Shown one piece after another: positions 37,001-50,700 of a stretch of 64,000 nt of DNA. The notes beneath the pieces were generated by a model. It saw only the letters and a program-made list of their open reading frames with translations. It was not told where the DNA came from and made no database searches. Both the position numbers and the translations under genes were made by a program. Origin of the DNA: Monarcha castaneiventris obscurior (Eukaryota > Chordata > Aves > Passeriformes > Monarchidae); the NCBI GenBank assembly GCA_026261815.1, contig JAMPIT010000890.1:9454001-9518000 (forward strand), read 5' to 3'. How positions within the stretch are numbered: position 1 is the stretch's first letter; each line of letters begins with the position of its first letter.

Positions 37001-40000
37001 ATGTGAAATGCTTGGATTGTTTCAACATTTAGCACCAGGGGGAAAAAAGTATTCCTGAAATGTTGATTTAGTACCAGACAAGACAAACTTGGCTCTACTG
37101 CTAGTCATTCAACTATTCTTCATAATCCTGAAACTGTTATCTGAAGGGCTTATAATATATTGAGATCATCGCTTTGGCACTCTTAAAACAAACTGAAAAA
37201 GAAGAAAGAAATAATAGCAGAGGAAATTATCCAAGAAAATTGGCTGTCACAGACCAAGGAGGATTTTTCATTCGGAGGCTTCGATCCCAGTCATGCATCT
37301 GAGTCCTTTTAGTTGCTCTAGTGACACCAGACAAATGGCCAGTTCAGAGCAGTTCCTGGAAGCACAGCTGCCTCGATGTGATCTTCATCCACACACAGTG
37401 GGTAGATGGATGGCAAAGCTTTTAATTTTGCCTTCTTTAGAAAAGCTGTGCTCAAGTCAGCGGTTGTTAGAAATGCAGCCTTGCATACCTGAAATGAAAT
37501 GCTAGTTCCACACACCACTAAGTATGGTTTAACAGACTGGATGAGAGCTCTGATTGTCAGCTTACACTTGCACCAGTAACATTATTATTGTTTATTTGTC
37601 TTTGACAAATTAATCCTCAAGCATTGACAATTCCAAAACAAACTCTTCCTTCTTGTGTTCTGATCAGGTGTTGCATCCATAATATGGAGCAGTTACACGA
37701 AGGGGGATTTTGGTTCAGAATGAATTTCATGTAAACTCAGGAAGGATATAAGAATTAAGCATTGTAATGGCCAGAGTTCTGTTGATGAGTGAGAAAAGTA
37801 ATCCAGCCTACCTTTACCTGTCGTATTGACATTAAGAAACCTCTATAGCTAAGTCTGTCTCCAAAAATGAGGAGAGGATTAAACAGTGCCTAGTTTACCT
37901 GTAGCATCTGTGCTGGTTTTTAATGTGGGACTTGCCAACCAAAAGTTAATTTTTTCTTCCACTTTCATCCTGAGCAAGCTGTAATAGTAAAGGGACTGCC
38001 CCAAAACTGTCTATGTTGGCAGTGTCCTACTTTGGAGTCCCAGGCAAATGTGGACTCTTGGGAGTAGCTGTACCATTAAACATGCTGGGAACAACAAGTA
38101 CAGGTCATGTCCTATTTCCACTTCAATATTACATGTTGCAGCACAGTAAAAGAACAAGGGAGACAAAGCATTTCTTTCACTATGTGCAGGACTTCTGCCG
38201 TATGTACACATAGCTTGTGTTTTGTTTGACAGCAAGATCTGGGACACCATCTCAACCTTCAAACTACTGCCAGGTCATTCCAATTTCTCACATTTTCTTT
38301 TTTTCTGAGGCTCCATAGTGTAACGCAGTGAAGTCTGATCTCCTACCACTCACTGCAGTAGGCAGTTCAGAAGTTACAACAAGTCTCAGAAATGTCAAAC
38401 GTAATGAAAAATAAGGGAAACATACAGAAGAAAGGTGTTCCTGTTTATTCCACACAATGTGCACCATTCTTTTACTCATCAGTGACTGCAGTGTAAAGGT
38501 TCTCATTCTATTTTCTCTGGTACTCTTGTAGCAACAATGACCTACAGTCCTTTAAAATAACATCTTTTGCAGAGAAAGCGGGACTTGCCACATCCCAGCT
38601 TTCTACTTTTGCAGATTTCTGCTGTAAATTTCAGATTTGTTTTGCAGGTAAACTGAATGCCTAAAAGCTTAAATGCCTGATTTGCAACTTCTACCACTTA
38701 GCAGTATTTATTTGTTTGCTCAAGATGATTGCTTACTTTGTGGATCTCCATGAAATATTAAAGAGTTTTTCATAGCAATGTATTTTTATTCTTTTACAAT
38801 GAAACCCGTGACCCTTAAAAATTGATGGTAATAATAAGAACAATAACACCATTGATTCATTTAGGTACTCATTTATTCTGTATTTGAAAGATACTTAATC
38901 TCATCCAGCTTCATAGGATGAAATATATATCTGTGTTTTAAATAATACCTTTGAGAGTCAAAAGAATTGTTCGTTTCTCCATCAAGGGCCAGCTTGAAGA
39001 ACCCAGGACCAAATCAATATTTTCTTTTGAAGGCTACCATTCATATAACTGTAATTTTGCCCCATAAGCTCTCATAGAATTTTTGTGTAGAGTCAAAGAT
39101 CCATGGGTATGAGTTGGGCTATCAATATTAGATTTTTGGGTGCTATAGGACAAAAGTAGAATGCGATTCCATGTACCCTCTTGTGTATTATGCTTTACAT
39201 GTGGAAGAGAGGTTGTAGGTTACATCTTTCTAGACGTTTAGGGAGGTGCCTCCTCCTTACTTATTTTTAAAATGTATTTCCTTTATTACAAAAAAGCCCA
39301 GCTTTCAAAGCAGCAGGGAGAGACAGAAAGGTACAGAGGACTTAGGATTTTAAAATGTATTGCTATATGTGAGAGCACAACCAGCTTGTGATTTTTTCGT
39401 TTCTGTTTCAAATCAAGAAGCCGGTTCTGTGTATTGCTGGAAGATGAGATTCATTGTTATCTCTTGCAGATACCATTCATTTCTGGCCTGGCTGTCTTGT
39501 GAAATAATGGGATTCGAACTCGTCACTATTCCAATGCTGATTATTGCCCATCTTTGGTCCCATGCCAGGGTGATTTTGTAGGAGAAGTCCTCATTTATGA
39601 TGAGGAGAGGAAACATTTTGGCAATTTTTATTTTTAAAACTGTAGTCATTGGCAGCACTCTAAAGTTTGGAATATTGTGAGTATTACAGTCATATTAGGA
39701 TTGATGAATTACTGAGTAGAACGAAAGCGAGATATTTGAAGCTGTGTGGTGACTGCAGCTTATTGAACAAATCTCTGTGTGCATCTTTCTGAATAGCACA
39801 CTAATGACAACTGACATGGAAGGCATTTAACAGTATCCTTCTATGTACAGGGACTTCATTATGAAGATCGTTCCCTAAAGCAGTGCTATGTGTGCAGATC
39901 TTTAGCAAATATTTTTGGATCCCTTGAACTGGAAGGGAGAAAAATTGCTCCAGGCAGCCTGCTTCTCCTGGTGGGGTTTTAGAATAGCTTTGTGCTGTCC

Positions 40001-40479
40001 TGCACACACTTTCTGAGGCTTGGCTTTGCAAGTCAGGTATTGTATGTGCAGATCAGAAGCACAGCTCCTGGTTCTGTGCACTGCTTGTAGCTTGGAAGTG
40101 CACCTTTATGAGAGGACAGAGAGGTATTTTTGAAGCATATATAGTTTAGTAATAATTCTTTTTTTCAGAATGGAAAAACCATCGATGGCTAAGTGTCAAC
40201 AGAGAAAGAAAAATGTGACTTGTGAAGATAAAAGGGATGGAAAAATTGATTCTGTAAATATCTTAATAGAAGTTTCATTCAGTGACAGGTGTCACTTAGC
40301 TAAAAAGTAAACTACATATAGCAAGTTATTACTTATTTCCTTCTCTTTGTATCCCCTATAAAAAGAAAATAAAAACAGCATGCAAAAGTCCATAATGATT
40401 GGAGTGGGTAGATGTAGTGCTAAGGAAGTAAGAGGTCTTAGCTTTCCATCCAGTGCTATCCCATTGTCATATGCATACG
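34001..40479. other. Non-coding stretch, no gene recognised
   Basis: About 6.5 kb without a supported gene, RNA or transposon. Simple sequence includes an A-rich AAAAC-like tract at 35219-35253 and a 14-bp-period duplication of ATCCCCTGGTATG at 36096-36122. The open frames are short and overlap on opposite strands. Confidence 0.5.
36096..36122. repeat. Short direct duplication, period 14
   Basis: ATCCCCTGGTATG is present twice in tandem (starts at 36096 and 36110). It is a minor duplication with no wider array. Confidence 0.65.
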
Positions 40480-40680
40480 GCATACGCTGTGTGAGATGTC
40501 AAAGATCATTATGTCATCTGCTGCATAAATTGCACACCCAAGGAGGGTGGAGGAAAAGCAATCATGTCACTGGAAAATGCTAATCTGATAACAGTTTATG
40601 CAGCATTATTAGTGTCCTCCCCAGAGGACCCAAGAACTACTAGCTAGCTTTGTACGTTTATTCTCAGAATTAAACACAGC
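40480..40680. promoter_or_regulatory. Weak candidate conserved non-coding stretch
   Basis: A repeat-free block with TGCATAAATTGC, GCTAATCTGATAAC and a CTAGCTAGC near-palindrome, less AT-biased than its flanks. There is no coding frame. Its motif content is compatible with a regulatory element but is weaker than at 12.8 or 20.5 kb. Confidence 0.2.
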
Positions 40681-41704
40681 TGGTTGTGGGATAAGCTTTA
40701 CAAAGAGCTGAAGTTCCAAACAACAAACAAAAGAAAAGGTAGCACTTCCTTTTGCATCTGAAAGGGGAATTTTGGGAAGTAGAATGCAGTTACTGTAATA
40801 GAATGGCTGAGCACAAAGAGCTATGTGCTTTCAATGTTAGTGGGTTTTATTTTAACTTTAAGCTGAAAAAGGAGGTGGAGGGAGAAGGTGCAGCCTGGAA
40901 AAAGAAGCACTCTATGTGTCCATACAGCATGCCACCCTTACTGTTCTGAATGCAACTATTTTTAAAACACATCATTTTGTAGAAGGTGAAGTGCAGAAAC
41001 ATTACAATCATAATCATATAGTACATTTGTTCACTCTACATCAGTTTAAACTGGTCAAACATACAGGAATTCCCTCGTAAAGCTGTCAAAGGGAAGGAAA
41101 ACACTAAACGAACCATTCCTTCATATTATGTTTTACAAAATAGTGATGACTAGAAAACTGTAAGCACAAAAAAGACTGAGAAGATTGAAACATAGGAATA
41201 TCTGATACAGTTGATGAGGTTTGGTGGCAATATAATGCAGGATTAGAACAGGATTCTTTTGCTACAGAGGAGATGACCAGTCAGACTAATGGCATGTAAC
41301 TTTCTTGCCTGCTTGGATGCTTGAAAGTGGAGGGTTGATTTGCTTTTGGTGTTGTGATAGGAATATTTAAAGATTATTGCTGACAGAAAAGGACTTAATC
41401 TTCCCCAAAGCAACAGGATTAGCAACTCAAGTGGAAGCAACAGTGAATAACTTACAGGGCTTGCATGTAGAATCAATCCAGGAGCACAAAGCCATCTGAA
41501 AGCAATCAGGCTCAGGAAAGGTACTTCTGAAATAAAGGAACTTATTTATGCTTGTTTGTAAACTTGAAGTTTTCCAGAATTATAACAACCGTAGCCTGAA
41601 TAAACAAGGGCGCTTACCTAATTCCACCCAAAATCCAGGATGTGAGTCCCCAAAACACTAAAAAAAGAAAAAAAGAAAGGGTAAAATAGAGCAGATCTAT
41701 AAAT

Positions 41705-41767
41705 GATATATATATACACATATACATATACGTACACACACACATACATATATATGAAATATATATT
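41705..41767. repeat. Mixed (TA)n/(CA)n microsatellite
   Basis: About 60 bases of alternating purine-pyrimidine dinucleotides (TA, CA, one CG) are interrupted by a GAAAT. Such tracts are length-variable and can adopt non-B structure. Confidence 0.75.
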
Positions 41768-42027
41768 TCCTGTTATTCTGCACAAGCTGCTGTGCTCTAG
41801 ACATGGTTCTTGTATGGGCCTCTCCCTAGCACCAGCGAAAAGGGTCTTTGAGCCTCTCTAATTACTAGGAAACCTTAAGGAAAGCTGCAGGTAACCTGAG
41901 TCAAGGGCAGCTGACCACGCTTGCTGTGTCCAGGATGAGGTCTAGTCAAACCCCCGAGGGCAGGAGTAGTTCTCTGTGCTTCCTGAATAAGGATCAAGAG
42001 CTGGGGGTATTGAGTCACCAGTGCAAC

Positions 42028-42075
42028 TTCCAGAAAAAAAAGCTTTTGCAAATTCCAGGAAAAAAAAAGCTTTGC
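42028..42075. repeat. Imperfect 25-bp tandem duplication
   Basis: TTCCAG, an A run and AAGCTTT occur twice (starts 42028 and 42053) with small length differences in the A run, consistent with slippage-linked duplication. Confidence 0.65.
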
Positions 42076-45000
42076 TTTTATTGCCTTCGTTAAATCAGAC
42101 AAAAATATCTACAGTACCTATGATTAATCTCACCCCCAGTGTAGGGTCAAAATTAAGTGCAGCAAGTTGTAAACTGTCAGCATGTGAGATTGGAGGGAGA
42201 CAGGAAGGCATTTACCTCTCTAAAGGTCTGAAAGGGCTACTTGAAATGTAATGGCTTGCCCTATGAAATGTTGGCACCACCTGGATATTCCTGGAGAGCA
42301 ATGGAAAATCTGTTGAAGGTTATCTTTCAACGCTGTTGTAGAGAGAATTGACAATGTTCCCAGAAGAGCCAGAGGTAATGTTGAACATCTGTCCACTCTG
42401 GAAAAGATATTTCCAAGGCTGGAGATAGTGGGACTTAAAGAAACTTCGTATTTATGAAACTGTGTATTTGATTGTCACAGTAGATGGAGAATATAACCTG
42501 CAGGAAGGGTCACAGCAATTAAATGGAACTCAGCTCCCTGTTACCTTGTTGAACAATGAGTATACTGAAGTTTTATATCGTGGTTTCACAAAAGAATAGC
42601 CCTTTTTATCAGTCTTTGAAGAATGACACTGCAGAGTTTTGAAGAAAGAGATAAAGCAGAGTTTTTCAAGAGTCTTTAACAGTGGCTTAAGGTTTCTAAA
42701 ATCTGTGGTTGCATCAGCCTAAGCAAAGAAATTCATCTGTCACAGAGACTGTCAATGTATGGCATGGGGAAGTTTTATCATATAGCCTGAGAAATTTTGG
42801 AAAGGAATCAAATGGATGAATCTTCAGACTAAAAATTTCTGGGAATAAGATTACTACCATCTGATGGAACAAAGCAAAAAGTATTCCATCGAACATCGGA
42901 TGAGAACTTTTGACTTGTGTAATAGGTAAGAATTTCAGTTGTATCATTGAGTGCTGTTTTTAAACACGTGTTTATGAAATATGCAAAGTTTAGTATCAGT
43001 GTTTCAGTGCAGCTGCATTCAGTTTTTTGCCAGTACAAGGATAATTAAAACAAACAAACTAAAAGCATACTGTGACATTTCCAGGAGAAAATGTCTCTTA
43101 TGAAACACTTTCACCTGTTAGCAACACCCTCTCAAGTAGGGATGGATTCAATGTGATTCTGGACATAAGAGAGGAGGCTGTATACAGAGAAGTATACACA
43201 GAGCACACATCTCTATGTGAGCATTAGACAAAAATCTTTGCTGAACAGCATAAGACTCATATCTCACACTGATTTTTTTTGCACAAAATCTTTGGCTTAG
43301 AGGTATGACTCAACAGGGAGAAGGACTCGGGAAAGGTAGAACAAGAAGTACACTGGAAAGAAATTGGCACTCTTCATGTTTCCCTAGCATGCCAATAGAC
43401 TTGTGAGCCTCATGAACCCAGTTCAGAAGCTTGTGCTTTGCTAGGAACAAGATAACAGCTTTGCTATTAATCTTTGTAGAACAAAAGGGAAAATGCTAGA
43501 AGACCTTGTGTTCTGAAATCAGAACTATAGTTATTATGTGGAAGATAATTGGGCCTGAATACTCTTACAGAGTTACCAATTTCCTTCCATTCACTTATGG
43601 TGCTATGACCTTGAACTGACTTACTGTAAAGTAAAATCCATTTCTTCTTGGCCAGTCAACTCATAAGATTGCTCCAAACAGTTCATTCAAAGGAACAGCG
43701 AAACACCTAAATCCAGAGTGGGCTTGGGTAGAACTGACAGTCTGAGGGAGTAAAGCTGAAGAAGGATGGGAGGAAAGTCAGAAAATAACATATTTCTAAA
43801 ATGTCAACTGTGAAACTAGAGAGAGGCATGTTTTTCCTTTATTGCTGCTGCAGAAAGGCTCTGCCAATTTATGGACCTAATGTAAGTTATTTAGTTGAAA
43901 GCTGGCATTAAAATTGAAAATTAAGAGAGAAGTACAATACCATGGAGTTAAAGAAGTTACACTTTTGCCTACATGGTCAGCACCTGTTTCTCTCCATGGA
44001 AGGACTTTCCCCTGTGCAGTTTATGATAGGATTAAAATAGAACCACACTTCCTTGCATGACTGTGAGTACAGATTGTTTTAGTTGAAATGATCCATCCAT
44101 TGGCACGACCGTGGTTCTGTGTGTACCTGTGCTGTTGATTCTGGCTTGTAGAGATTAAAACTCTTTTCATCACATAGAATCAGGCTCTCTTCCATGCTTA
44201 TGCCACAGAAAAATACCTCCGTCTTGCCTACTTGTTTAGATTAAGTTTATCTTCAGATTTGAGGTCAAGAGAATTTGGCAGGGATTTTAGCTAGTGTCAT
44301 TGTTTTTTGACTGCAATATGAGGACCAGTCTTGTCCTAGGATCATTTAGAAGTTTAATATAACAAGTTTCCTGCTATTTCAAGAATCTTAAGTATTATTT
44401 GTGAGGCCTATGGTCTTGATTTGTGTTTTTTCTGTAAGTTTCCTATGGAGCTGTGAGAACAAATTTCTAGAGAGCAGGATAAAAAGTAGTGGCTGTTTCA
44501 GGCCTGCCTGAATGAAACACTTATTGTCCAGACCTTTGTCATTGTGGAGTACAAGACTTGATGACGGATTCACTTCGACATCTGTTTCTTATATGCAAGA
44601 CATGAGACTAATTTTGTAAATTTTGGGGAGTGAGGTGCTGCTCAGTGTAAACAGAATAGTTTTACTGAGTACTATTATCCTGCCTCAATATTTTCAGATG
44701 CACTGGGTAAATTGATACCTCGATGTAAAGGTACCACTGTTTTTTTAGGGATGGTCTGTTAAAATGCCATCTTACCACAACAGAAAATTGTGGGGTTTTT
44801 GCTATTCTAAAGAAAACCAGAAAATCCCCCCCCACACATATTTATACCTACATGTTTACTATTCACTCCTTATACTGAAAGATTTTAAAATCCTCTGTAA
44901 GGCATGAAATACCACTCGACTAATCAAAAGTCCTTGGAGAACATTCTTATAGATTTTGCCTATCTCTAGACTGTCGTAGTTGACTAGTGCCTTCCACAGA

Positions 45001-47102
45001 GGATTTTATTTTCTGCTTATTTGTTCAGACTATTATCGAACAATGAAGGTAATCTAAAATTAATCAGAATATAGTGAGTGGATTACAGATTATTTTTCCT
45101 GTGCTGACAATATGGTACCTATTTGATTGAACCCTAGCTGAATGGGAACAATGCAGTCAAGTGGCCCTCAGTCACTGTACATTTTAAATAAAATGTACTT
45201 ACAACTCATCCCTTTTTTGTTCTGACTGCTTCTCCCTATTGCTGCACTCTTTGCCCTATGCTTAGCTTGAACATGGACACTTCCCAGTAAATATAGCTTA
45301 GACTTAGCTGACTATTGAGAAGGCATGAGTGGCTTGTGAATGAGGAGTTCAACTGCATTAAAAAAAAAAAAACAATCAATTTTAAGACTTTGATGTGAAG
45401 ACCATTAGAATCAATGGAAAGTACTTTCCTGAAATTGAATGGAATTTGAGCAAGTATCTGTAATGATTTTCCTATCTAGGGTGCTTGCATTCCAGAAACT
45501 TAGTCAAGCACTTAAAAAAAAATGTGATGTCCATGTAGTTGCTGTTCCTTCTTGCAACCTCTTGATAAAATTAGTCTCCAGTTTTCTAAATGCTTGCACT
45601 GCAAGTAATGTATTATCTAACAGTACCGTGATTGGTACCCACTCCCTTTTGTACATCAAGGTACATCTAGCCACTTTCATGTTGTCAACATGGGAGAAAG
45701 AGATTTGCTGTAAATTCTTGAATGTGGTCAAGAGCTACAAATCATGTGCACATGCCCTTCTGACTTAAGAATCTGCAAAAAGTCTTCATCATCTCCTTGC
45801 AAATTTCAGGACAAAATCAGAGTTCTGGACAGTTCATGCTGTGATCTGGCTTCTTTCCCTGCTGAAAAAAATTCAGTTGTGAGCATTAGTGGCCCAGTTT
45901 AAATTGTTTACTCCCTCAGTGTGCATGCCCACAATGACCACACATATTGATGTGAGCAAAGCCAAGAAGCTGAAGGTAATGTATCTCCAATCAGCATTTA
46001 CATCAATGGATTTTCTGGTGGATTATTGACTAGTTTGCCATGGAACAATGCCTCCAAGAGTGGCTTCTGCCTGGCTCCATTTCCTCCTGGCTAGACATAT
46101 CCCCTGAAATTATGCGAAGCCCTGGACCATGCTGTGTTCATCCAAAAGAGAATCCACAAGCTCAGAGGGAAGAAGATTATTATGATGTGAAAGCTCCACT
46201 TCTCATCTGTGCTTGTTGGACACATTTGGCAAGGATTATCACCAACTGACCTCCCCCATGCTGAGCAGCTGGAGGAGTGATGTCACCCCATTTTGTAAAG
46301 GAAAAAATGAGTCAGTTTGTTCTTACTGCAATTCTTAATGCTGTTTATATTTTCTTCCCTGAAGAACAGATAGTACCCAGTAGGTTCTGGTAAAGCCATA
46401 AGCAGGCAAGTACATCCTTAGTTGAAAATAAAAACACTTACAGCATTGGTGGTTTTCTTCTCCTTAGATCTGCAAAAAATTACTGAGGTATGTCACCTGC
46501 TGTGGTTATCATCACTTCCATTTCCATAGCAATTGTATACATTGCCATTACTTGTTTGAATTCTGTGTTTGACCAACAGTGAGCAACAAACCATGGTATG
46601 CTATTATGTATTTGGACTTTCCCTCTTTCCTCCTTTGCATAGATGGCCAATCTGTAAACTACAAGTTCTTGGAAAATATAAACAAAAAAATGCTAACAAA
46701 TACTTAGTCCCTAACTGGAATTAGTGCTGGCAAAACCATAAACTGTTCTAAGCAGGAAAAAGATTTTTCTCTCCAAAGTTCTCACCAAATATAAATATCC
46801 AAATCTAGAAGCCCCAAAACCAAAGTGAAAACTGAAACTCAAGTGTATAGGAATAATAATTTTCTTTGCTCTCTCTTGTGCCTCACAGATTCTGAGGTTC
46901 TTTTGAAAATGAAATTTTGTTATTCTTAGAAACCTAAAGAGCGGTTTTGACCATGTGATGCTTATTTCACACTTCAGAGCTGGCATTAGAAATGTTATGA
47001 TTAAAATACTGAATGCTGTGCTAGGGAATAATGACATATGTCCATTTATTTATTTTTAAATAGGTAGGGTTGGAAAGAAATAGTGATATATCTTTAATAA
47101 AA

Positions 47103-47172
47103 CATGAGAAAAGTGCAGATAGATAGCTGGCTGTTCATTTTCTCCATGAGAAAAGTGCAGGTAGATAGCTGG
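47103..47172. repeat. 28-bp direct duplication, period 42
   Basis: A 28-bp word beginning CATGAGAAAAGTGCAG and ending ATAGATAGCTGG starts at 47103 and again at 47145, with one A/G difference. The 14 bases between copies are a T-rich linker. Confidence 0.8.
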
Positions 47173-47559
47173 ATGATGAAATAGCAAGATAATAATCAGG
47201 AAATGGTTGCAACAATACTGCTTTTATGTACTTCTTCCCTCTGGCCCCCACCTCCAAGATTTTAATAAAAAAAATTATATCAAACTACTGCATTTTCTTC
47301 AGAAAACTCTGTGGTTTAGTGACAAAAAAAATCCTTATCTGATATTTCTCTTCAACATTAATTTTCCGAATTTGACTCTGCCAAAATACATGCTGCACAC
47401 AAAAAAAACCCTATTGTTCTCTTCTGTTGATGTTGCTTCCCAGAAAATAAAACTCCTTTCTGTTGATGCCTGTTTCCAAGTACTGTACTTTTAATGGGGG
47501 GTGGGGAGGTGATAATAGAGGGTAATGGCAGAATTTTTATATAAACCATAATAAATTGG

Positions 47560-47770
47560 GCAGCTCATTTTAGAGAGATCTGTTGCTGCGTTAAGAATGT
47601 GTTTCTCAAATCTCCTGTGTGCAACACCATCTGTTTCTAAAGAGCAATATACCTGTCTAGCCTCAAGCTATTTCGCCAATGACTCAGGCAATCGAATGAA
47701 GCATCCAACAGCTAGATAAAGATAGCACTGCTGTCTACTTTAACCAGAGGAGCAATTTAAGCTTCCAAAT
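47560..47770. promoter_or_regulatory. Weak candidate conserved non-coding stretch
   Basis: A repeat-free block of even composition with several CpGs (unusual in the AT-rich surroundings), CAATGACTCAGG (AP-1-like TGACTCA), AGATAAAGATAG GATA-like cores and no coding frame. It could be regulatory, but the evidence is composition and motifs only. Confidence 0.2.
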
Positions 47771-50700
47771 CTCAGGAAAGCATGAATTTCTTCATGGAAG
47801 ATATACAGTAACACCACAGTGTTTTCTTGGTACACATGAGTCTTGAAAATGAGAGCAGCTTCTGGAATGTAAAGCCACTGGCCAGTGGTCATGCAATGTC
47901 CTTAAATGCAGCAGAAAATATTTGTCTTGGAGGTCAAAAATCTTTGTTTTATATAAACATTACTGGTTAAATTAAGGTGTCATAAATAGGGACCAAAGGA
48001 TATAAAAACTACTCTCTTCCAAGAGGCTGTTACAAAATATTACTTTCAAGATTAAATTTACCCCAGCAGAGGGTTTACAGAGGTCAACAACTTAAACCCT
48101 GATCCTAAAAGCCATGTCTTAGACCTTATGAGGTCTAAAGTTTTGTGGATGAGATTTGCATTAGCAACATTTCACACATGGCATATTTAAATCAATGAAA
48201 ATGTCACTGAATTAAATGCAGTATTCCAAACTGAATGAAAGACCAGAATTCTGCCTTGTTTTACTGATGATAGGGTTTCTTCTGTGTTTGAATTATCTGT
48301 ACTGTATATTATGTGAAGTAGCCAGGAAAACACATTGTTTGCTGGTCGTATTTTAAAGAGGGGATTGTAATATGTTCACATCAGATAGAACTGATATGAT
48401 TCTTATTTCTGCTACTTCTACTACAACTGCTCTATCATCAGTATTTTTGATGCTGTTCACAAAATCTTATCTTTTTGCATCACAACCTATACGAGCGTTT
48501 GTCCTAAGCAATGAACTATCTATGTAACAGCTGGACAGCATCTGGATACAAAGTGGTGTTGAGAGAAAGTACCAGTTATCTTCAGGAGGTTCTGAGCAGT
48601 GTGATGTGAACAGTGTCCAAACTGCTTACTCACTCTGGTTTTAAACAGACATCATGAAAGGCCCTTGTAGAGATAAAAGCAGAAGCTTAAGGGAGGAAAA
48701 TAAATTGTCTTTGCTTTTGTTTATGAGGACCTTTTTCCATGCATAAAAAGTGCACGAGGAGGCAGGCCAGAAAATGTGATATAAAGCACTATTTCCTGAC
48801 ATAATTGGCATAGTGCATATTCATTTTATTTTCAAGTGCAAGGTATTGAGATATTATTGAAGTAAAGGTTGAGACATTACTTAGGGAAAAGAATGCTTTT
48901 CCTTCCCCAACTTGATATGAATTATTTTGAACTGCATTATTAGAAGCAGTAGGTCCAGTCAGATCCTCTCTGTAAACTAGAGACTGATAATTTAAAGTAC
49001 ACAATGAAGTACACATTTGTGGACTCATTTGCCTTCAGAAGCAATTATCCAACACCATCTTAAACAGTCAAGAAGTCAAAACCGTGTTTATGGACCTCTG
49101 CTCTGTGTGGAGTGATTGGCACAGTTTATAACGATGTTGAATGACAGAACTGATATTTATTTCATTCTGTACTGGCTGGCTTGTATTTCCTTTTTATAAT
49201 TAGATGCTTGTTTCCTTGCTCCTAACGCAGTCTCATAATGCAATAGTGAACATAAAATCAATAGCCCCTGTCTCAAAACAGTGTAGATCTTCTCTCCTGT
49301 ACTTTGGTCTCCAGATTGAAGCATCAACAAGTTGACCTATAAGCATGTCATAAAATCCCCTTGCACAGTCATCAAATAATTTAGTGACTAAGGACAACCA
49401 TTTAAATCTTGTGTGCCTCTTCCACTGATCTCACTCAGGAAAGCCTTGAATACTACTGAGTATTTGAGAAGTATTTTGTTCTCCACATGTAGAGGGTTCT
49501 TGATAAAGGTAAAATAGGAAGAATTTTATGTGCAATTAGGCCCTCATCACAGTAGTTCTCAGCTTCAGAGAAGTGATATGGTGCCTGATATGGGGACAAG
49601 ATCTCCCTTTGCCCACGGCATGTCCCCATGACCAGGGTTTATGTAGGTGAAGGAAGTGAGGGCCAAACCACACAGATTCTCACCAGTCTCTCCACCAACA
49701 TCTAGCTCTCTCCATCAGCTGGCATTTCCCATGTTAACTGATAGAGTAATGTAGTTAATCTGAAGTAAGAAGCAGCCAAGGGACTCATATTTCTCTTTCT
49801 TCTGTATGGGTCAGGTTGTGGGAAGCAGGTTTGGGATATAAAATCTTAGCGTATTCTATATAAATTAGCACAAGCTTTAAAATTGGCTTTGGTATAAAAA
49901 TGCCCCAAAAAGTTGTGTTCTGCTTTTACATTATTGAGCCTGGAACTGTGAATGTGTGACTGAAATCAACTGAAAAAAATTCACAACTGAATTTCAGTAG
50001 GATTTGAATCTAACATTTCTGAGGTCAAAAAGTAAAAATGAAAAAGACAAAATCCGATAAGCCCCCAATAAGATGATAGGGTGTTTTTTAAAAGCATTGT
50101 AATAAATATAACACATTCTACAACTGCATTTTAGAAGCATTACGGAGGCCTTGGTGATGATAATACACATCTTGGCAGAGGGCGAGAGGAGAATTACAAC
50201 TTCATGGAGTCAGTTTACCAGAGCTCTGCGACGTCAAACCTTTGATTTAGAGCTTATGATATATAGGGCTTAAGTAAGCTTGTTGGGAACAACTATAGTG
50301 GAGAATAAGCTGTTTCATAAATCTATGCACTGTACAATCTATGTACTGTATTGCAAATCAAAACAGTATTGAAGCAAAGTGCATTGATTGTCCCTGAGCC
50401 ACTACCAGCTTTAATAATAGAATTGCTGCAGATGCATGTTTGAAGTGGCTTTGTTTAAAGCCCCTGTTTTATTTACAGCACAGATGAAAACTACTCTGCA
50501 GTAATAAGCTTCCCCTTCTCAACAGTGTGTATGTGTTTGTTGATGCTGGTTACCTCCTGATTCCTGATTTTGAAAGAGACTTTGTCTTGATTCATTGGGC
50601 AATTTATGCACCATTTACATGCAGTTCCCCAAGTGTTATTTGAAGTAATTGAGTACATATTTTTATGATCTATAAAACAGTCCTTTAAATTTGTACACAC

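Larger units (their letters stand above)
40681..47559. other. Non-coding stretch with microsatellites and small duplications
   Basis: No gene is recognised in nearly 7 kb. Local structure includes an alternating TA/CA microsatellite at 41705-41767, a 25-bp-period duplication of an A-run-HindIII-like block at 42028-42075, an A run at 45360-45372 and a 42-bp-period duplication at 47103-47172. The frame of about 109 codons near 45439-45768 has an equally open antisense frame and no domain. Confidence 0.5.

Noticed and set aside
41705..41767. Possible tandem array as part of a CRISPR-like or satellite structure
   Set aside because: It is a plain TA/CA microsatellite without spacers or longer units.
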